The notes under the pieces are model-generated. The model had not been told where the DNA came from. It saw only the letters and a program-made list of their open reading frames with translations, and did no database searches. Below, in pieces: positions 14,348 through 22,666 of a stretch of DNA of 22,945 nucleotides. The number at the start of each line of letters is the position of its first letter. The stretch's first letter is position 1. The DNA lies in contig JAGWZS010000004.1 of the NCBI GenBank assembly GCA_018971905.1, forward strand, positions 1 through 22,945. The letters are read 5' to 3'. The stretch is from Rhodospirillales bacterium (GTDB taxonomy: Bacteria > Pseudomonadota > Alphaproteobacteria > Acetobacterales > Acetobacteraceae). Position numbers and translations under genes: made by a program.

Positions 14348-16666
14348 ATGCGCTTTGAAACAATGTTCCGTTTTCTAACGGCTGTAGACATGGCGGGAAT
14401 GAGTGTAACAGAAAAACGCCATCTCAATGGAATCATGACGGCGCTTACGGCACGGGAAATCAGCGTTACCCCAGCCGCGGATTTGACAGATGCGATGCAG
14501 GCCGTGGCGGCGGACGCGGCCATTGGCTGTGTCCTGGTTGAATGGGGCGCCAGCGCGGCGTTCGGCGATGTGGAAGACTTCATCAGCCAGGTACGCGGCC
14601 GCGGGCTGGAGATGCCGGTCTTTCTGCTCGCCCGAAGGCACAAATTCCAGGACATCAGCGCAGCCATACTCCGGCATATCACCGGCTATGTGTTCTTGGG
14701 TGAAGATTCCCCCGATTTCATTGCCCGTAATCTTGCCAATCATCTCGACCGTTATGCGGATGGTTTGAAAACGCCGTTTTTTGGCGCGATGGTGGATTAT
14801 GCCGAACAGGGTAATCAGCTCTGGACTTGCCCCGGCCATAATGGCGGGGTGTTTTACCGTAAAAGCCCGATTGGCCATGTGTTCGTCGAGCATTTTGGCG
14901 AGGCGGTGTTCCGGAACGATCTCGATAATTCGGTCGTCGAGTTGGGTGATCTGCTGGTGCATGAAGGCCCGGCACGCCAAGCGGAAATTGCGGCAGCGGA
15001 GATTTTTGGCGCCGAGCGCACCTATTTCGTGCTTAATGGCACCTCCGCTTCCAACAAAATCGCTCTATCGGCCATTGTGGCGCCTGGCGATCTCGTGCTG
15101 TTCGACCGCAACAACCATAAGGCGGCGGTACATGGCGCCTTGCTGTTTGGTGGCGGTATTCCCATCCACCTACCCGCCACGCGCAATGCCCATGGGCTTA
15201 TCGGCCCGATTGCCTGGGACGCCCTGGATGAAGCCGCCATCCGCGCGGCAATCGGCAATAACCCTTTGGTGAAAGACAAAACCATCGCCAGCAAGCCACG
15301 GCCGTTTCGCGCCTGTGTGCTTGAGCAATGCACTTATGACGGCACAATCTACAACGCGGAAATGATCCTGCGAAAACTCGGGCCACTTTGCGATTATATA
15401 TTGTTCGACGAAGCCTGGGCGGGCTTCATGAAATTCCATCCATTATTTAAGGGGCATTACGCCATGGGGCTGGAGGTGAAGCCGGGGGATCCTGGCATCA
15501 TCGCCACACAATCCACCCATAAGCAGCTTGCCGGTTTCAGTCAGGCTTCGCAGATCCACGTGAAAGACTCCCATGTGCAGGGCCGCGCGCGGGTCGAACA
15601 GCGCCGCTTCAACGAATTATACATGCTGCACTATTCAACCTCGCCTTTTTATCCGCTGTTTGCTTCGCTCGATGTCGGCGCGCAGATGATGAAAGGGCGT
15701 GCCGGCGAGGTGCTGTGGGATGATACAATCCGCCTCGGCATAGAAATCCGCAAGGCACTGCGCGCTTTGGCCAAGGATTTTTCCGCCCGCGCCAGCAATG
15801 CGGGGGATGGCTGGTTTTTCGATCCCTTTGTGCCGGATATGTTCAACGGTCGGCCCTGGGAGAATATTTCCACCGATACTCTCGCCAGCACATCTGATGC
15901 CTGGGCGCTGGTGCCCGGCACCTCATGGCATGGCTTCCCGGACCTTGCTCCCGGTTATGCGATAACCGACCCCAATAAACTCACCCTGCTCACCCCGGGG
16001 TTTGACCGCAGGACCGGCACCTATACGGCGCATGGCGTACCCGCGCCAGTACTGGCCGAATTCTTGCGCGAGCGTAGAATCGTACCCGAGAAGAATGATT
16101 TCAATTCCATCCTGTTTCTGCTCACGCCGGGGCTGGAGGCCAGCAAGGCTGGCACGCTGCTGGCGGCGCTTACGGCCTTCAAGGAAATGCATGATGCCAA
16201 CGCACCCCTGGCCGCGGCCATGCCAGATTTCGCGGCACGCCACGCCGGAGCCTATGCGGGCATGGGATTACGCGAGCTCTGCGCCGCCCTGCACGATTTC
16301 TACCGCCGCCATGAGGCCAGCCGCCTGCAAGGGGAGTTGTTCCAGGCCGAACATCTGCCACAGCAAGCCGTCCCCCCGCGTGAGGCGTGGGAGAACCTGA
16401 TGCGCAACAAGGTGGATTATCTGCCCCTGGAAGCGCTGAGCGGCCACATCGCCGCCACCACGGCGCTGGTCTATCCGCCCGGTATCGGCCTCGTGCTGCC
16501 AGGTGAACGCTATGGCGATGAAACTTCCCCGCAGCTCGCCTATCTGCGCATGGTCGAGGAGGGAGGCAACTTGTTTCCAGGCTTCGAGACTGAAATCCAG
16601 GGCATCTATCGCGAGGTGGGCAAGGATGGGCGCGTGCGTCTGTTCAGCTACGTGCTACAGGAGTAA
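14348..16666 (+). CDS. speF: Ornithine decarboxylase-like enzyme (PLP fold type I)
   Basis: 772 residues. Expected reaction: ornithine to putrescine and CO2, consuming a proton. The order is an N-terminal wing domain (about 1-135), the PLP domain and a C-terminal domain. Signatures shared with bacterial SpeC/SpeF are TCPGHNGGVFYRKSP (160-174), YFVLNGTSASNK (226-237), LFDRNNHKAAVHGALL (251-266) and TYDGTIYNAE (329-338). The PLP lysine is Lys392 in STHKQLAGFSQASQIH, and the late motifs NSILFLLTPG and GNLFPGFETEIQGIY also match. It differs from SpeF in having DEAWAGFMKFHPLF instead of the usual DSAW segment, so substrate choice deserves a check. AAGGGAG lies five bases before the ATG. Ornithine made by ArcB next door would be its substrate unless exported. 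Confidence 0.8.
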   Translation: MRFETMFRFLTAVDMAGMSVTEKRHLNGIMTALTAREISVTPAADLTDAMQAVAADAAIGCVLVEWGASAAFGDVEDFISQVRGRGLEMPVFLLARRHKFQDISAAILRHITGYVFLGEDSPDFIARNLANHLDRYADGLKTPFFGAMVDYAEQGNQLWTCPGHNGGVFYRKSPIGHVFVEHFGEAVFRNDLDNSVVELGDLLVHEGPARQAEIAAAEIFGAERTYFVLNGTSASNKIALSAIVAPGDLVLFDRNNHKAAVHGALLFGGGIPIHLPATRNAHGLIGPIAWDALDEAAIRAAIGNNPLVKDKTIASKPRPFRACVLEQCTYDGTIYNAEMILRKLGPLCDYILFDEAWAGFMKFHPLFKGHYAMGLEVKPGDPGIIATQSTHKQLAGFSQASQIHVKDSHVQGRARVEQRRFNELYMLHYSTSPFYPLFASLDVGAQMMKGRAGEVLWDDTIRLGIEIRKALRALAKDFSARASNAGDGWFFDPFVPDMFNGRPWENISTDTLASTSDAWALVPGTSWHGFPDLAPGYAITDPNKLTLLTPGFDRRTGTYTAHGVPAPVLAEFLRERRIVPEKNDFNSILFLLTPGLEASKAGTLLAALTAFKEMHDANAPLAAAMPDFAARHAGAYAGMGLRELCAALHDFYRRHEASRLQGELFQAEHLPQQAVPPREAWENLMRNKVDYLPLEALSGHIAATTALVYPPGIGLVLPGERYGDETSPQLAYLRMVEEGGNLFPGFETEIQGIYREVGKDGRVRLFSYVLQE

Positions 16667-16673
16667 GAGGACC

Positions 16674-16783
16674 ATGGTTCATTTGGCAACAGAGGTACAT
16701 TGATGTGGCAACACGCATGGCCGGTGCTCAGAAAGCTATTTCCGATAACTCCTAAAGAGAAAGCATTTGACATCGTCATCTAA
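16674..16783 (+). other. Two overlapping mini-ORFs between the decarboxylase and the SulP gene
   Basis: AAGAGG precedes an ATG at 16674 (MVHLATEVH, stop 16703). Its stop overlaps an ATG at 16703 (TGATG) opening 26 codons (MWQHAWPVLRKLFPITPKEK and six more residues) that end at 16783. That end runs past a TTG at 16767, the earliest possible SulP start. The chained overlaps are suggestive of a leader-peptide relay or of a decayed gene. Coding is unproven. Confidence 0.25.
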
Positions 16784-16796
16784 AGCATGGCGGCTT

Positions 16797-18461
16797 ATGC
16801 CCATGAGATTTTTTGCTGGCCTTCGTCCATTCACGCGTGCAAAAGCCTTTCATAACGTCTTCGCTGGCGCAACCCTAGCCTCGATGAACATCCCTCAGGT
16901 TCTCGGTTACACACGTATTGCCGGCACGGCGCCGATCACCGGTCTCTACACCGTGCTGCTGCCGCTGCTGGGTTTTGCGGCCTTTGGCGCGTCGCCCCAT
17001 CTCGTGGTCGCCGCCGACAGCGCAACCGCTGCCATTTTTTCGAGTTCGCTCTCACGCATGGCCACGCCTGGAAGTGAGCATTACATGGCGCTGACCAGCA
17101 TGGTCGCGCTAATCACATCCGGATTCCTGCTCGTTGCCCGCGTTTTTAAGCTCGGTTTCCTGGCCGACTTTATGTCGCGCACGGTTCTTGTTGGCTTCCT
17201 CGCTGGCGTCGGCGTACAGGTCAGCATTGCGATGCTCGGTGACACACTGAATCTCACCACAACTTCACAAAACAGCCTGGTCCAAGCGTGGCAGCTTGCC
17301 CATACCATATTACACAGCAGTTTACCTGCTGCTTCGATCTCTCTCTTGGTTATCATCGCAACTCTGTCTGGCAAGCGTTATGCGCCCCGTGTCCCCATAC
17401 CGCTGCTGAGTGTTGTCAGTGCCATTGCCGCGAGTGCCGCCTTCCACTTCCAGGCGCATGGCATCGCCACCATCGGCAAGATTCCCGCTGGATTACCCTC
17501 ATTTGACTTCCCGGCCGTCACTTGGAGTCAAACGCTCGCGATCGTGCCAATTTCTGCCTCTTGTTTTGTCATGATCATTGCACAAAGCGCAGCCACCGTT
17601 CGTGCCTTCGCGGCCCGCCACGACGAAACAATCGACGCTGATGCCGATATCATCGGCCTAGCTGTAGCCAACGCGGCAGCCGCGCTCAGCGGAGCATTCG
17701 TCGTCAACGGCAGCCCAACGCAGACCGCGATGGCCGACCAATCCGGCGCCACAAGCCAGTTCGCGCAGGTTATTTTCGCTGGGATCGTTCTTCTCATCTT
17801 GCTCTTCTTTACCAGACCGCTGCAATATCTTCCGCGCTGTGTGCTGGGCGCCATCGTCATCACAATCGCTATTGGCATGATCGACATCGGCGCGCTACGT
17901 GACATCCGCCGCGAAAGCCCCGGCGAGTTCATCCTGGCTTTGGTCACTGCGGCAACAGTCGTCGTCATTGGAGTTGAGCAGGCCATCTTCGTGGCGATGA
18001 CCCTCTCGCTATTCCGCCATGTCCGCCACAGCTACCGTCCGCACACCGCAGTTCTCATCCCAGGCAATGCAGGCAATTGGTTGCCATGGCCCGTGACGTC
18101 CGGCGTCCAGACAGAGCCTGGGCTGGCACTTTACCGTTTCGGATCAGACCTTTTCTACGCGAATTACAAACGTTTTGTAGATGACATTCTTACACTGACA
18201 CGCAACGCGCAGCCTCCGGTCCGCTGGATCATCGTCGAGGCCAGTGCTATCATTAATATCGACTTCACTGCTGCCCACGCCGTCATTGATCTTGTTCGAA
18301 ATCTCACTGCTGAGGGCGCAACCATAGTCTTCGGCCGTGTATCCCCGTCCTTACGGGCTGACATGGACCGCCACGGCATCACCGTCGAGGTCGGCACCAC
18401 GCACATCTTCACGACCCTGCATGAGGCTCTGGAAACTGCCCGTGCCGCTCACCCAATTTGA
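16797..18461 (+). CDS. SulP-family anion transporter with C-terminal STAS domain
   Basis: About 554 residues. The membrane part (about 1-400) has the SulP order: NVFAGATLASMNIPQVLGY in the first helices, then TGLYTVLLPLLGFAAFGAS and the conserved VNGSPTQTAMADQSGATSQ segment near residue 305. It ends with the helix pair before a STAS domain (about 440-550) containing EASAIINIDFTAAHAVIDLV. Family members carry sulfate, bicarbonate or dicarboxylates, and substrate cannot be read here. CO2 released by the neighbouring decarboxylases and ArcC makes bicarbonate attractive, but that is inference. The start is uncertain: ATG at 16797, or TTG at 16767 behind AGAGAAAG. It converges with the phaB cluster; 18462-18743 has small hairpins (18650-18662, 18665-18678) but no clear terminator. 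Confidence 0.88.
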   Translation: MPMRFFAGLRPFTRAKAFHNVFAGATLASMNIPQVLGYTRIAGTAPITGLYTVLLPLLGFAAFGASPHLVVAADSATAAIFSSSLSRMATPGSEHYMALTSMVALITSGFLLVARVFKLGFLADFMSRTVLVGFLAGVGVQVSIAMLGDTLNLTTTSQNSLVQAWQLAHTILHSSLPAASISLLVIIATLSGKRYAPRVPIPLLSVVSAIAASAAFHFQAHGIATIGKIPAGLPSFDFPAVTWSQTLAIVPISASCFVMIIAQSAATVRAFAARHDETIDADADIIGLAVANAAAALSGAFVVNGSPTQTAMADQSGATSQFAQVIFAGIVLLILLFFTRPLQYLPRCVLGAIVITIAIGMIDIGALRDIRRESPGEFILALVTAATVVVIGVEQAIFVAMTLSLFRHVRHSYRPHTAVLIPGNAGNWLPWPVTSGVQTEPGLALYRFGSDLFYANYKRFVDDILTLTRNAQPPVRWIIVEASAIINIDFTAAHAVIDLVRNLTAEGATIVFGRVSPSLRADMDRHGITVEVGTTHIFTTLHEALETARAAHPI

Positions 18462-18621
18462 ACGTGGTGAATTTGATGGAACAGCCCCGCAATGGGAGAC
18501 GAACACGAAAATACCACCCAGCAGTAATTTTCTACTGTACAGGAGAAAGAATTCAAAGCTACGATCGTGAACATCGCCTGGCAAAGCTCCATTAACCAAA
18601 TTCTATCAATCACACCTCTGG

Positions 18622-18711
18622 CTACACGCGCCACTTGTCCAGCACACCGATGACGGCGTCATGTTCACGAGCCCGTGAGACTTTGGATTTGTCCAGTCCG
18701 TGACGCTGCAT
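18622..18711 (-). other. 29-codon ORF downstream of phaB, doubtful
   Basis: The minus strand from an ATG at 18711 reads MQRHGLDKSKVSRAREHDAV then nine more residues ending DKWRV and a stop at 18622. It lies 32 bases after the phaB stop on the same strand. It looks protein-like (charged, helical) and might be a small gene or the tail of a lost one. No good SD is seen and no family recognised. Confidence 0.2.
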
Positions 18712-18743
18712 TGAATCGACTGAACTCTTTGAACATCACGATG

Positions 18744-19469
18744 TTATGCCATGTATTGCCCCCCGTTTGCCGTAATCGTTGCACCCGTAATAAATTTCGC
18801 CTCTTCACTTACGAGAAACGTTACTATGCGAGCGATTTCATCAGGCTGACCAAACCGACCAATAGGGATCTGTGCCTGAATACCTTGCAGCACCTCTGTG
18901 GATACAGCCGTCACCATGTCCGTCGCGATATAGCCAGGCGCGATCGCGTTGACCGTTATTCCCTTGGCAGCGGATTCAAGTGCCAGCGCCTTGGTAAATC
19001 CGATCATGCCCGCCTTGGCCGCTGAATAATTTGTCTGACCCACCTGCCCCTTCTGGCCGTTGATCGACGAGACATTGATGATGCGGCCAAAGCCATGCTC
19101 CCGCATCGTCCCGATTGTCGCATGGCACATATTGAAGCATGAAGTCAGGTCACACGTGATCACGGAATCCCACTGCTGCGGCGACATTTTGTGAAGCATG
19201 ACATCCCGCGTAATACCCGCGTTGTTAACAAGTATTTCGATGGGGCCGCCGAACGTACGGACTACGTTATGAACACCGGCCTCACACGCGAGATAGTCAG
19301 CAACATCCCATTTGAAAACCGCGCACCCGATCTCCTGCCTAAGCGCCTCGGCGCTCTCAGCATTGCCCAAATAGACGGCCGCAACACGATAGCCAACGCG
19401 CGCCAATTCTCGCGAAATCGCCGCACCAATTCCTCTTGTGCCCCCTGTAACAAGTGCCAGTCTTGTCAT
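18744..19469 (-). CDS. phaB: Acetoacetyl-CoA reductase, copy 1 (SDR)
   Basis: 241 residues. It reduces acetoacetyl-CoA to (R)-3-hydroxybutyryl-CoA with NAD(P)H, the precursor step of PHB. Classical SDR motifs: GGTRGIG (9-15) for the nucleotide, NNAG (82-85), a serine of VSSING near 134, and Tyr148/Lys152 in NYSAAKAG. The segment ITRDVMLHKM and the end TGATITANGGQYMA are typical of PhaB rather than FabG. GGAGG lies ten bases before the ATG. It is the last gene of the minus-strand cluster and lies 90 bases after the fusion gene. It differs from copy 2 at roughly four positions in ten by eye, so it is an old duplication or separate acquisition. Confidence 0.92.
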   Translation of the reverse strand: MTRLALVTGGTRGIGAAISRELARVGYRVAAVYLGNAESAEALRQEIGCAVFKWDVADYLACEAGVHNVVRTFGGPIEILVNNAGITRDVMLHKMSPQQWDSVITCDLTSCFNMCHATIGTMREHGFGRIINVSSINGQKGQVGQTNYSAAKAGMIGFTKALALESAAKGITVNAIAPGYIATDMVTAVSTEVLQGIQAQIPIGRFGQPDEIARIVTFLVSEEAKFITGATITANGGQYMA

Positions 19470-19559
19470 AGTTCAGTTTCCTCCATCATTTTATTCTTTT
19501 AACAGTCCAGCTTGCGTCCTCAGTTTTCTATGATCTTATCAAATTCATCCTCGATAGCG

Positions 19560-21887
19560 TTACTCCGGACTTTTCATCTTTAGGGTATCACGCACAGGCA
19601 GCATCCGTTTGGCCATACGGTAGCCATCATGCTTATGCCGCTCAATCGTTTTCACCGAGAAGTCATAATCTAACGCCGGTGGGAATGTACCATGCCCCTC
19701 TCGGACAATACGTATCAATGACGCCGTGGTACCGCGTTTCATGAGGTGAACATATCGCGGCCTCTGCTTCAGACGCCTTGCGGTATCCGTGTCCACCGAC
19801 TGCATGATATCGGCAACGAGCGCCTGATAGTCCTGCAGCACTTCGCGCAGACGCGAATCATTATGAATTCTTTCGCCATAAGTGATCTCGTCTCGCCTGG
19901 CGACGACCTCAGCGAGATTTGTTGGTAGCTGACGGTGCCCCGGAAACAAATCAACGATCACGACATCCTTATTGTCGGTACCCGTTATCGCAAGCACATG
20001 CTCAAGCGGAGAATTAGAGACAATTCCCCCGTCCCAGTAATGACGGCCATTGATCGAGGTCCAACGAAACGCTGGTGGCAGACTACAACTTGCAACGACG
20101 TGTGCCGCTGTCAGATGCTCTGCCTTGGAGTCAAAAAATGTGAGTTTGCCCATTTCAACATCAACGGCTCCGATGATTAGTCGAATTGGGCTTGACGCCA
20201 GGCGCTCGAAGTCCACGTATTTCTCAAGGAGTTCTACCAACGGCGTCGCATCGTAAAGGCTGGTCCATTGTCCTGAAAATTCTTCACCCTGTATAAGCGG
20301 CGCCAGCCATCGCGGCCGGAAAAATCCGGGGATGCCATAAGTCATTGTATTCCAGGCCGCGAAGGCGTTTGCCATAAAAGGGATCGCGCTAGTTTCTACA
20401 TGGATGGTTAGTTCGTTCCAGAATGCTTCCAGAACCGGATACGCCTTGCCTGGATTAGCGGCGATGATGGCGCCATTTAAGGCACCGACGGAAACACCGC
20501 CAACGATCTTGGGAGAAATTCCCTTCTCCTCCATGGCCCGTACAACACCACACTCAAACGCGCCAAGTGCGCCTCCACCCTGGAGAATGAGAATCGTTTC
20601 CCTGGCCAGAAGGCTGATATCCGTATGTGGATCGACAAGAAGAGCATGCACATTTTCAATCTGGATACGATCTCTAATCAACGTCTCAATTGCGCGTGTT
20701 TCTTCCGGCGGGCGCCCAGTGGAGAACAGACCGATAATTCGGTTTTCATGAATGAAGAGTTCTAAAAACGATCCAGACAGCAAGTTCCCGCGCTGCACAC
20801 GCGCATCCGCGTCGGAACTTGTGCCCAAAAAACTGAAGCTAATATCTAGAAAGTCACAGAAATAATGTGGAATATCGTCATATGGAATGCAGTTTTTAAG
20901 CATATTCCTGGCAGCAACACGACCCTGCCTTATTGCATTATCCCAGTGTTCCGCATGCTGGCGCTGTCCGCCGGATCCAATATAGCTGGCCACGTCGCCT
21001 GCGGCAAAAATATCTGCGGCGCTGGTTTGTAAAAATTCGTCAACAAGAATGCCGTCTCCAATCTCAATTTCCGAACCACGCAAAAACCCAGTCTGCGGTG
21101 TCACGCCAATGGCGAGAAGTGCCGTATCGCACTCAATGACCTTGCCTGATCCAGTGAGGACACCCGCGACTTTTTTTTCGCCCACAAAACCGACGATTCG
21201 CTCTCCGAGATAAACCTCAATTCCATGTCGGTGGCAACGATCAAGGAAGAATTGCGCCAACCCGGGTGACTCGATTTTTGGAAAAACCGCCTTTGCTTCA
21301 TCGATTATGGTTACAGATAGGCCCAAGCGGGAAAGCGTTGTTGCTGTCTCCATGGCAATAAAGCTGCTGCCGACGATGGCGATCCTGTCTTGTCGCAATA
21401 TGGCCTCTCGCAAAGCCAGTGCATCCGTCAGTGTGTGCAGCGTCGTAATCCCGTTGAGGCCACACCCGGGCACATTGAGCCGACGCGGCTCAGCTCCAGT
21501 GGTGATCAGCAGTTTGTGGTATCGGTATACTGTTCCCTGGCAGTCCATGACGAGATGTTGCTTCGGTAAGACCTTACGGGCCGCGCAGTTGAGCTTAACC
21601 TCGATGCCGTCTTGTTCGTATGCCTCTGCCGGCCGGATCGACGCCTTGGATGGCGCCATATCGCCGGTCAGGATGCTTCCTGTCAAAGGCGGCCGGTCAT
21701 AAGGAAGGACGGGTTCAGCACATAGTATGAGAATGCTGCCTTTTTCACCTTCATTACGCAATGTCTCTGCAGCGCTTACAGCGGCAACGCCACCGCCAAT
21801 CAGCAGATAGTCTACCGGCACGGCATGTTTAAGGCTATTATCCTTCTTCACTTTTGAACACCCATCATGCCATATATTTACCGCCAT
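19560..21887 (-). CDS. Fusion of AIF/ferredoxin-reductase-like FAD oxidoreductase with patatin phospholipase (DUF3734-like tail)
   Basis: One uninterrupted frame of about 775 residues. The N-terminal half is a complete pyridine-nucleotide oxidoreductase: FAD loop GGGVAA (31-36), YDRPPLTG (63-70), NAD(P) site VGSSFIAMET (172-181) and second FAD motif ADIFAAGDVA (291-300). A reductase C-domain reaches about residue 428. There the frame passes directly into a full patatin: oxyanion loop GGGALGA (437-443), nucleophile Ser466 in GVSVG, and catalytic Asp619 in DGG. A tail from about 640 (VIVDLFPGHRQLP, then RIHNDSRLREVLQDYQALV) resembles DUF3734. Patatin/DUF3734 proteins often neighbour PHB genes. 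The start is uncertain: ATG 21887 overlaps the phaB copy 2 end by 23 bases, while GTG 21851 would not overlap. The joint role is unknown; coupling redox state to acyl-ester hydrolysis or PHB-granule lipids is speculation. Confidence 0.85.
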   Translation of the reverse strand: MAVNIWHDGCSKVKKDNSLKHAVPVDYLLIGGGVAAVSAAETLRNEGEKGSILILCAEPVLPYDRPPLTGSILTGDMAPSKASIRPAEAYEQDGIEVKLNCAARKVLPKQHLVMDCQGTVYRYHKLLITTGAEPRRLNVPGCGLNGITTLHTLTDALALREAILRQDRIAIVGSSFIAMETATTLSRLGLSVTIIDEAKAVFPKIESPGLAQFFLDRCHRHGIEVYLGERIVGFVGEKKVAGVLTGSGKVIECDTALLAIGVTPQTGFLRGSEIEIGDGILVDEFLQTSAADIFAAGDVASYIGSGGQRQHAEHWDNAIRQGRVAARNMLKNCIPYDDIPHYFCDFLDISFSFLGTSSDADARVQRGNLLSGSFLELFIHENRIIGLFSTGRPPEETRAIETLIRDRIQIENVHALLVDPHTDISLLARETILILQGGGALGAFECGVVRAMEEKGISPKIVGGVSVGALNGAIIAANPGKAYPVLEAFWNELTIHVETSAIPFMANAFAAWNTMTYGIPGFFRPRWLAPLIQGEEFSGQWTSLYDATPLVELLEKYVDFERLASSPIRLIIGAVDVEMGKLTFFDSKAEHLTAAHVVASCSLPPAFRWTSINGRHYWDGGIVSNSPLEHVLAITGTDNKDVVIVDLFPGHRQLPTNLAEVVARRDEITYGERIHNDSRLREVLQDYQALVADIMQSVDTDTARRLKQRPRYVHLMKRGTTASLIRIVREGHGTFPPALDYDFSVKTIERHKHDGYRMAKRMLPVRDTLKMKSPE

Positions 21888-22587
21888 TGATCGACAGCGT
21901 CGCGCCGGTAATGAAAGCCGAGCCCTCATCAACGAGGAATAATACACCCCGCGCGATCTCCTGCGGCGTCGCGAGCCGCCCAACCGGAACGCCTGCCACG
22001 ATTCCTTCGAGAACCTTGGCAGGAACGGCGCTGACCATGCCAGTATTCGTATAACCTGGCGCAATTGCGTTCACGGTGATGCCCCGCGCGGCGCCTTCCA
22101 AGGCCAGCGCTTTAGTAAAGCCAATGATACCGGCTTTTGCCGCCGAATAGTTGGTCTGCCCAAATTGCCCCGAAAGGCCGTTAACCGAGCTGATATTGAC
22201 GATGCGTCCGAAGCGCCGCTCCCTCATGCCCTCGATGACGGCACGGCACATATTGAAACAGCCGCCGAGATCCACGTCGATCACACTACGCCATTGTTCA
22301 TACGACATTTTGTGCAACATACTGTCGCGCGTGATTCCGGCATTGTTGATAAGAGTGTCGATTGGCCCGAATTCCGCGCAGACAGCCGCGATGCCATTTT
22401 GGGTTTCATCAAAATCTGCGACATTCCACTTTCTGATTGGGATAGCTGTCTCATGGGTAAAAGCCTCGGCTTCGTTGTCGTTGCCGAAAAAATTAGTAAT
22501 AACCGTATAGCCAGAGGCCTTAAGTAGTTTCGCCGTGGCGGCGCCAATGCCGCTGACGCCGCCAGAAACCAACGCGATGCGCGCCAT
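21865..22587 (-). CDS. phaB: Acetoacetyl-CoA reductase, copy 2 (SDR)
   Basis: 240 residues, same reaction as copy 1. Motifs: GGVSGIG (9-15), INNAG (80-84), ISSVNG near 133, and Tyr147/Lys151 in NYSAAKAG. It has the PhaB-type ITRDSMLHKM and ends TGATLSINGGKYMA. The ATG at 22587 is chosen because GAAGGGAAG lies four bases upstream and the nucleotide-binding strand starts at once (MARIALVSGG). A longer frame to 22635 adds 16 residues that are not family-like. Its 3' end may overlap the fusion gene start, pointing to translational coupling. It lies 79 bases after the fabI stop. The loop GGVSGIG lacks the Arg found in copy 1 (GGTRGIG), which could alter NADPH/NADH preference; that is inference. 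Confidence 0.92.
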   Translation of the reverse strand: MARIALVSGGVSGIGAATAKLLKASGYTVITNFFGNDNEAEAFTHETAIPIRKWNVADFDETQNGIAAVCAEFGPIDTLINNAGITRDSMLHKMSYEQWRSVIDVDLGGCFNMCRAVIEGMRERRFGRIVNISSVNGLSGQFGQTNYSAAKAGIIGFTKALALEGAARGITVNAIAPGYTNTGMVSAVPAKVLEGIVAGVPVGRLATPQEIARGVLFLVDEGSAFITGATLSINGGKYMA

Positions 22588-22666
22588 GGAACTTCCCTTC
22601 AGTTCATGTTGATAAAAAAACGATCTCAAGAACAAAAACTACGGTGAACCAGATGCATTGAGGACA

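Noticed and set aside
16701..16713. FNR-like TTGAT near the SulP gene
   Set aside because: TTGAT-GTGG is followed by CAACA, not ATCAA; the second half-site is missing.
21888..22064. N-terminal extension of the fusion protein to 22064
   Set aside because: It lies wholly inside phaB copy 2 and gives an Arg-rich shadow sequence before the FAD domain.
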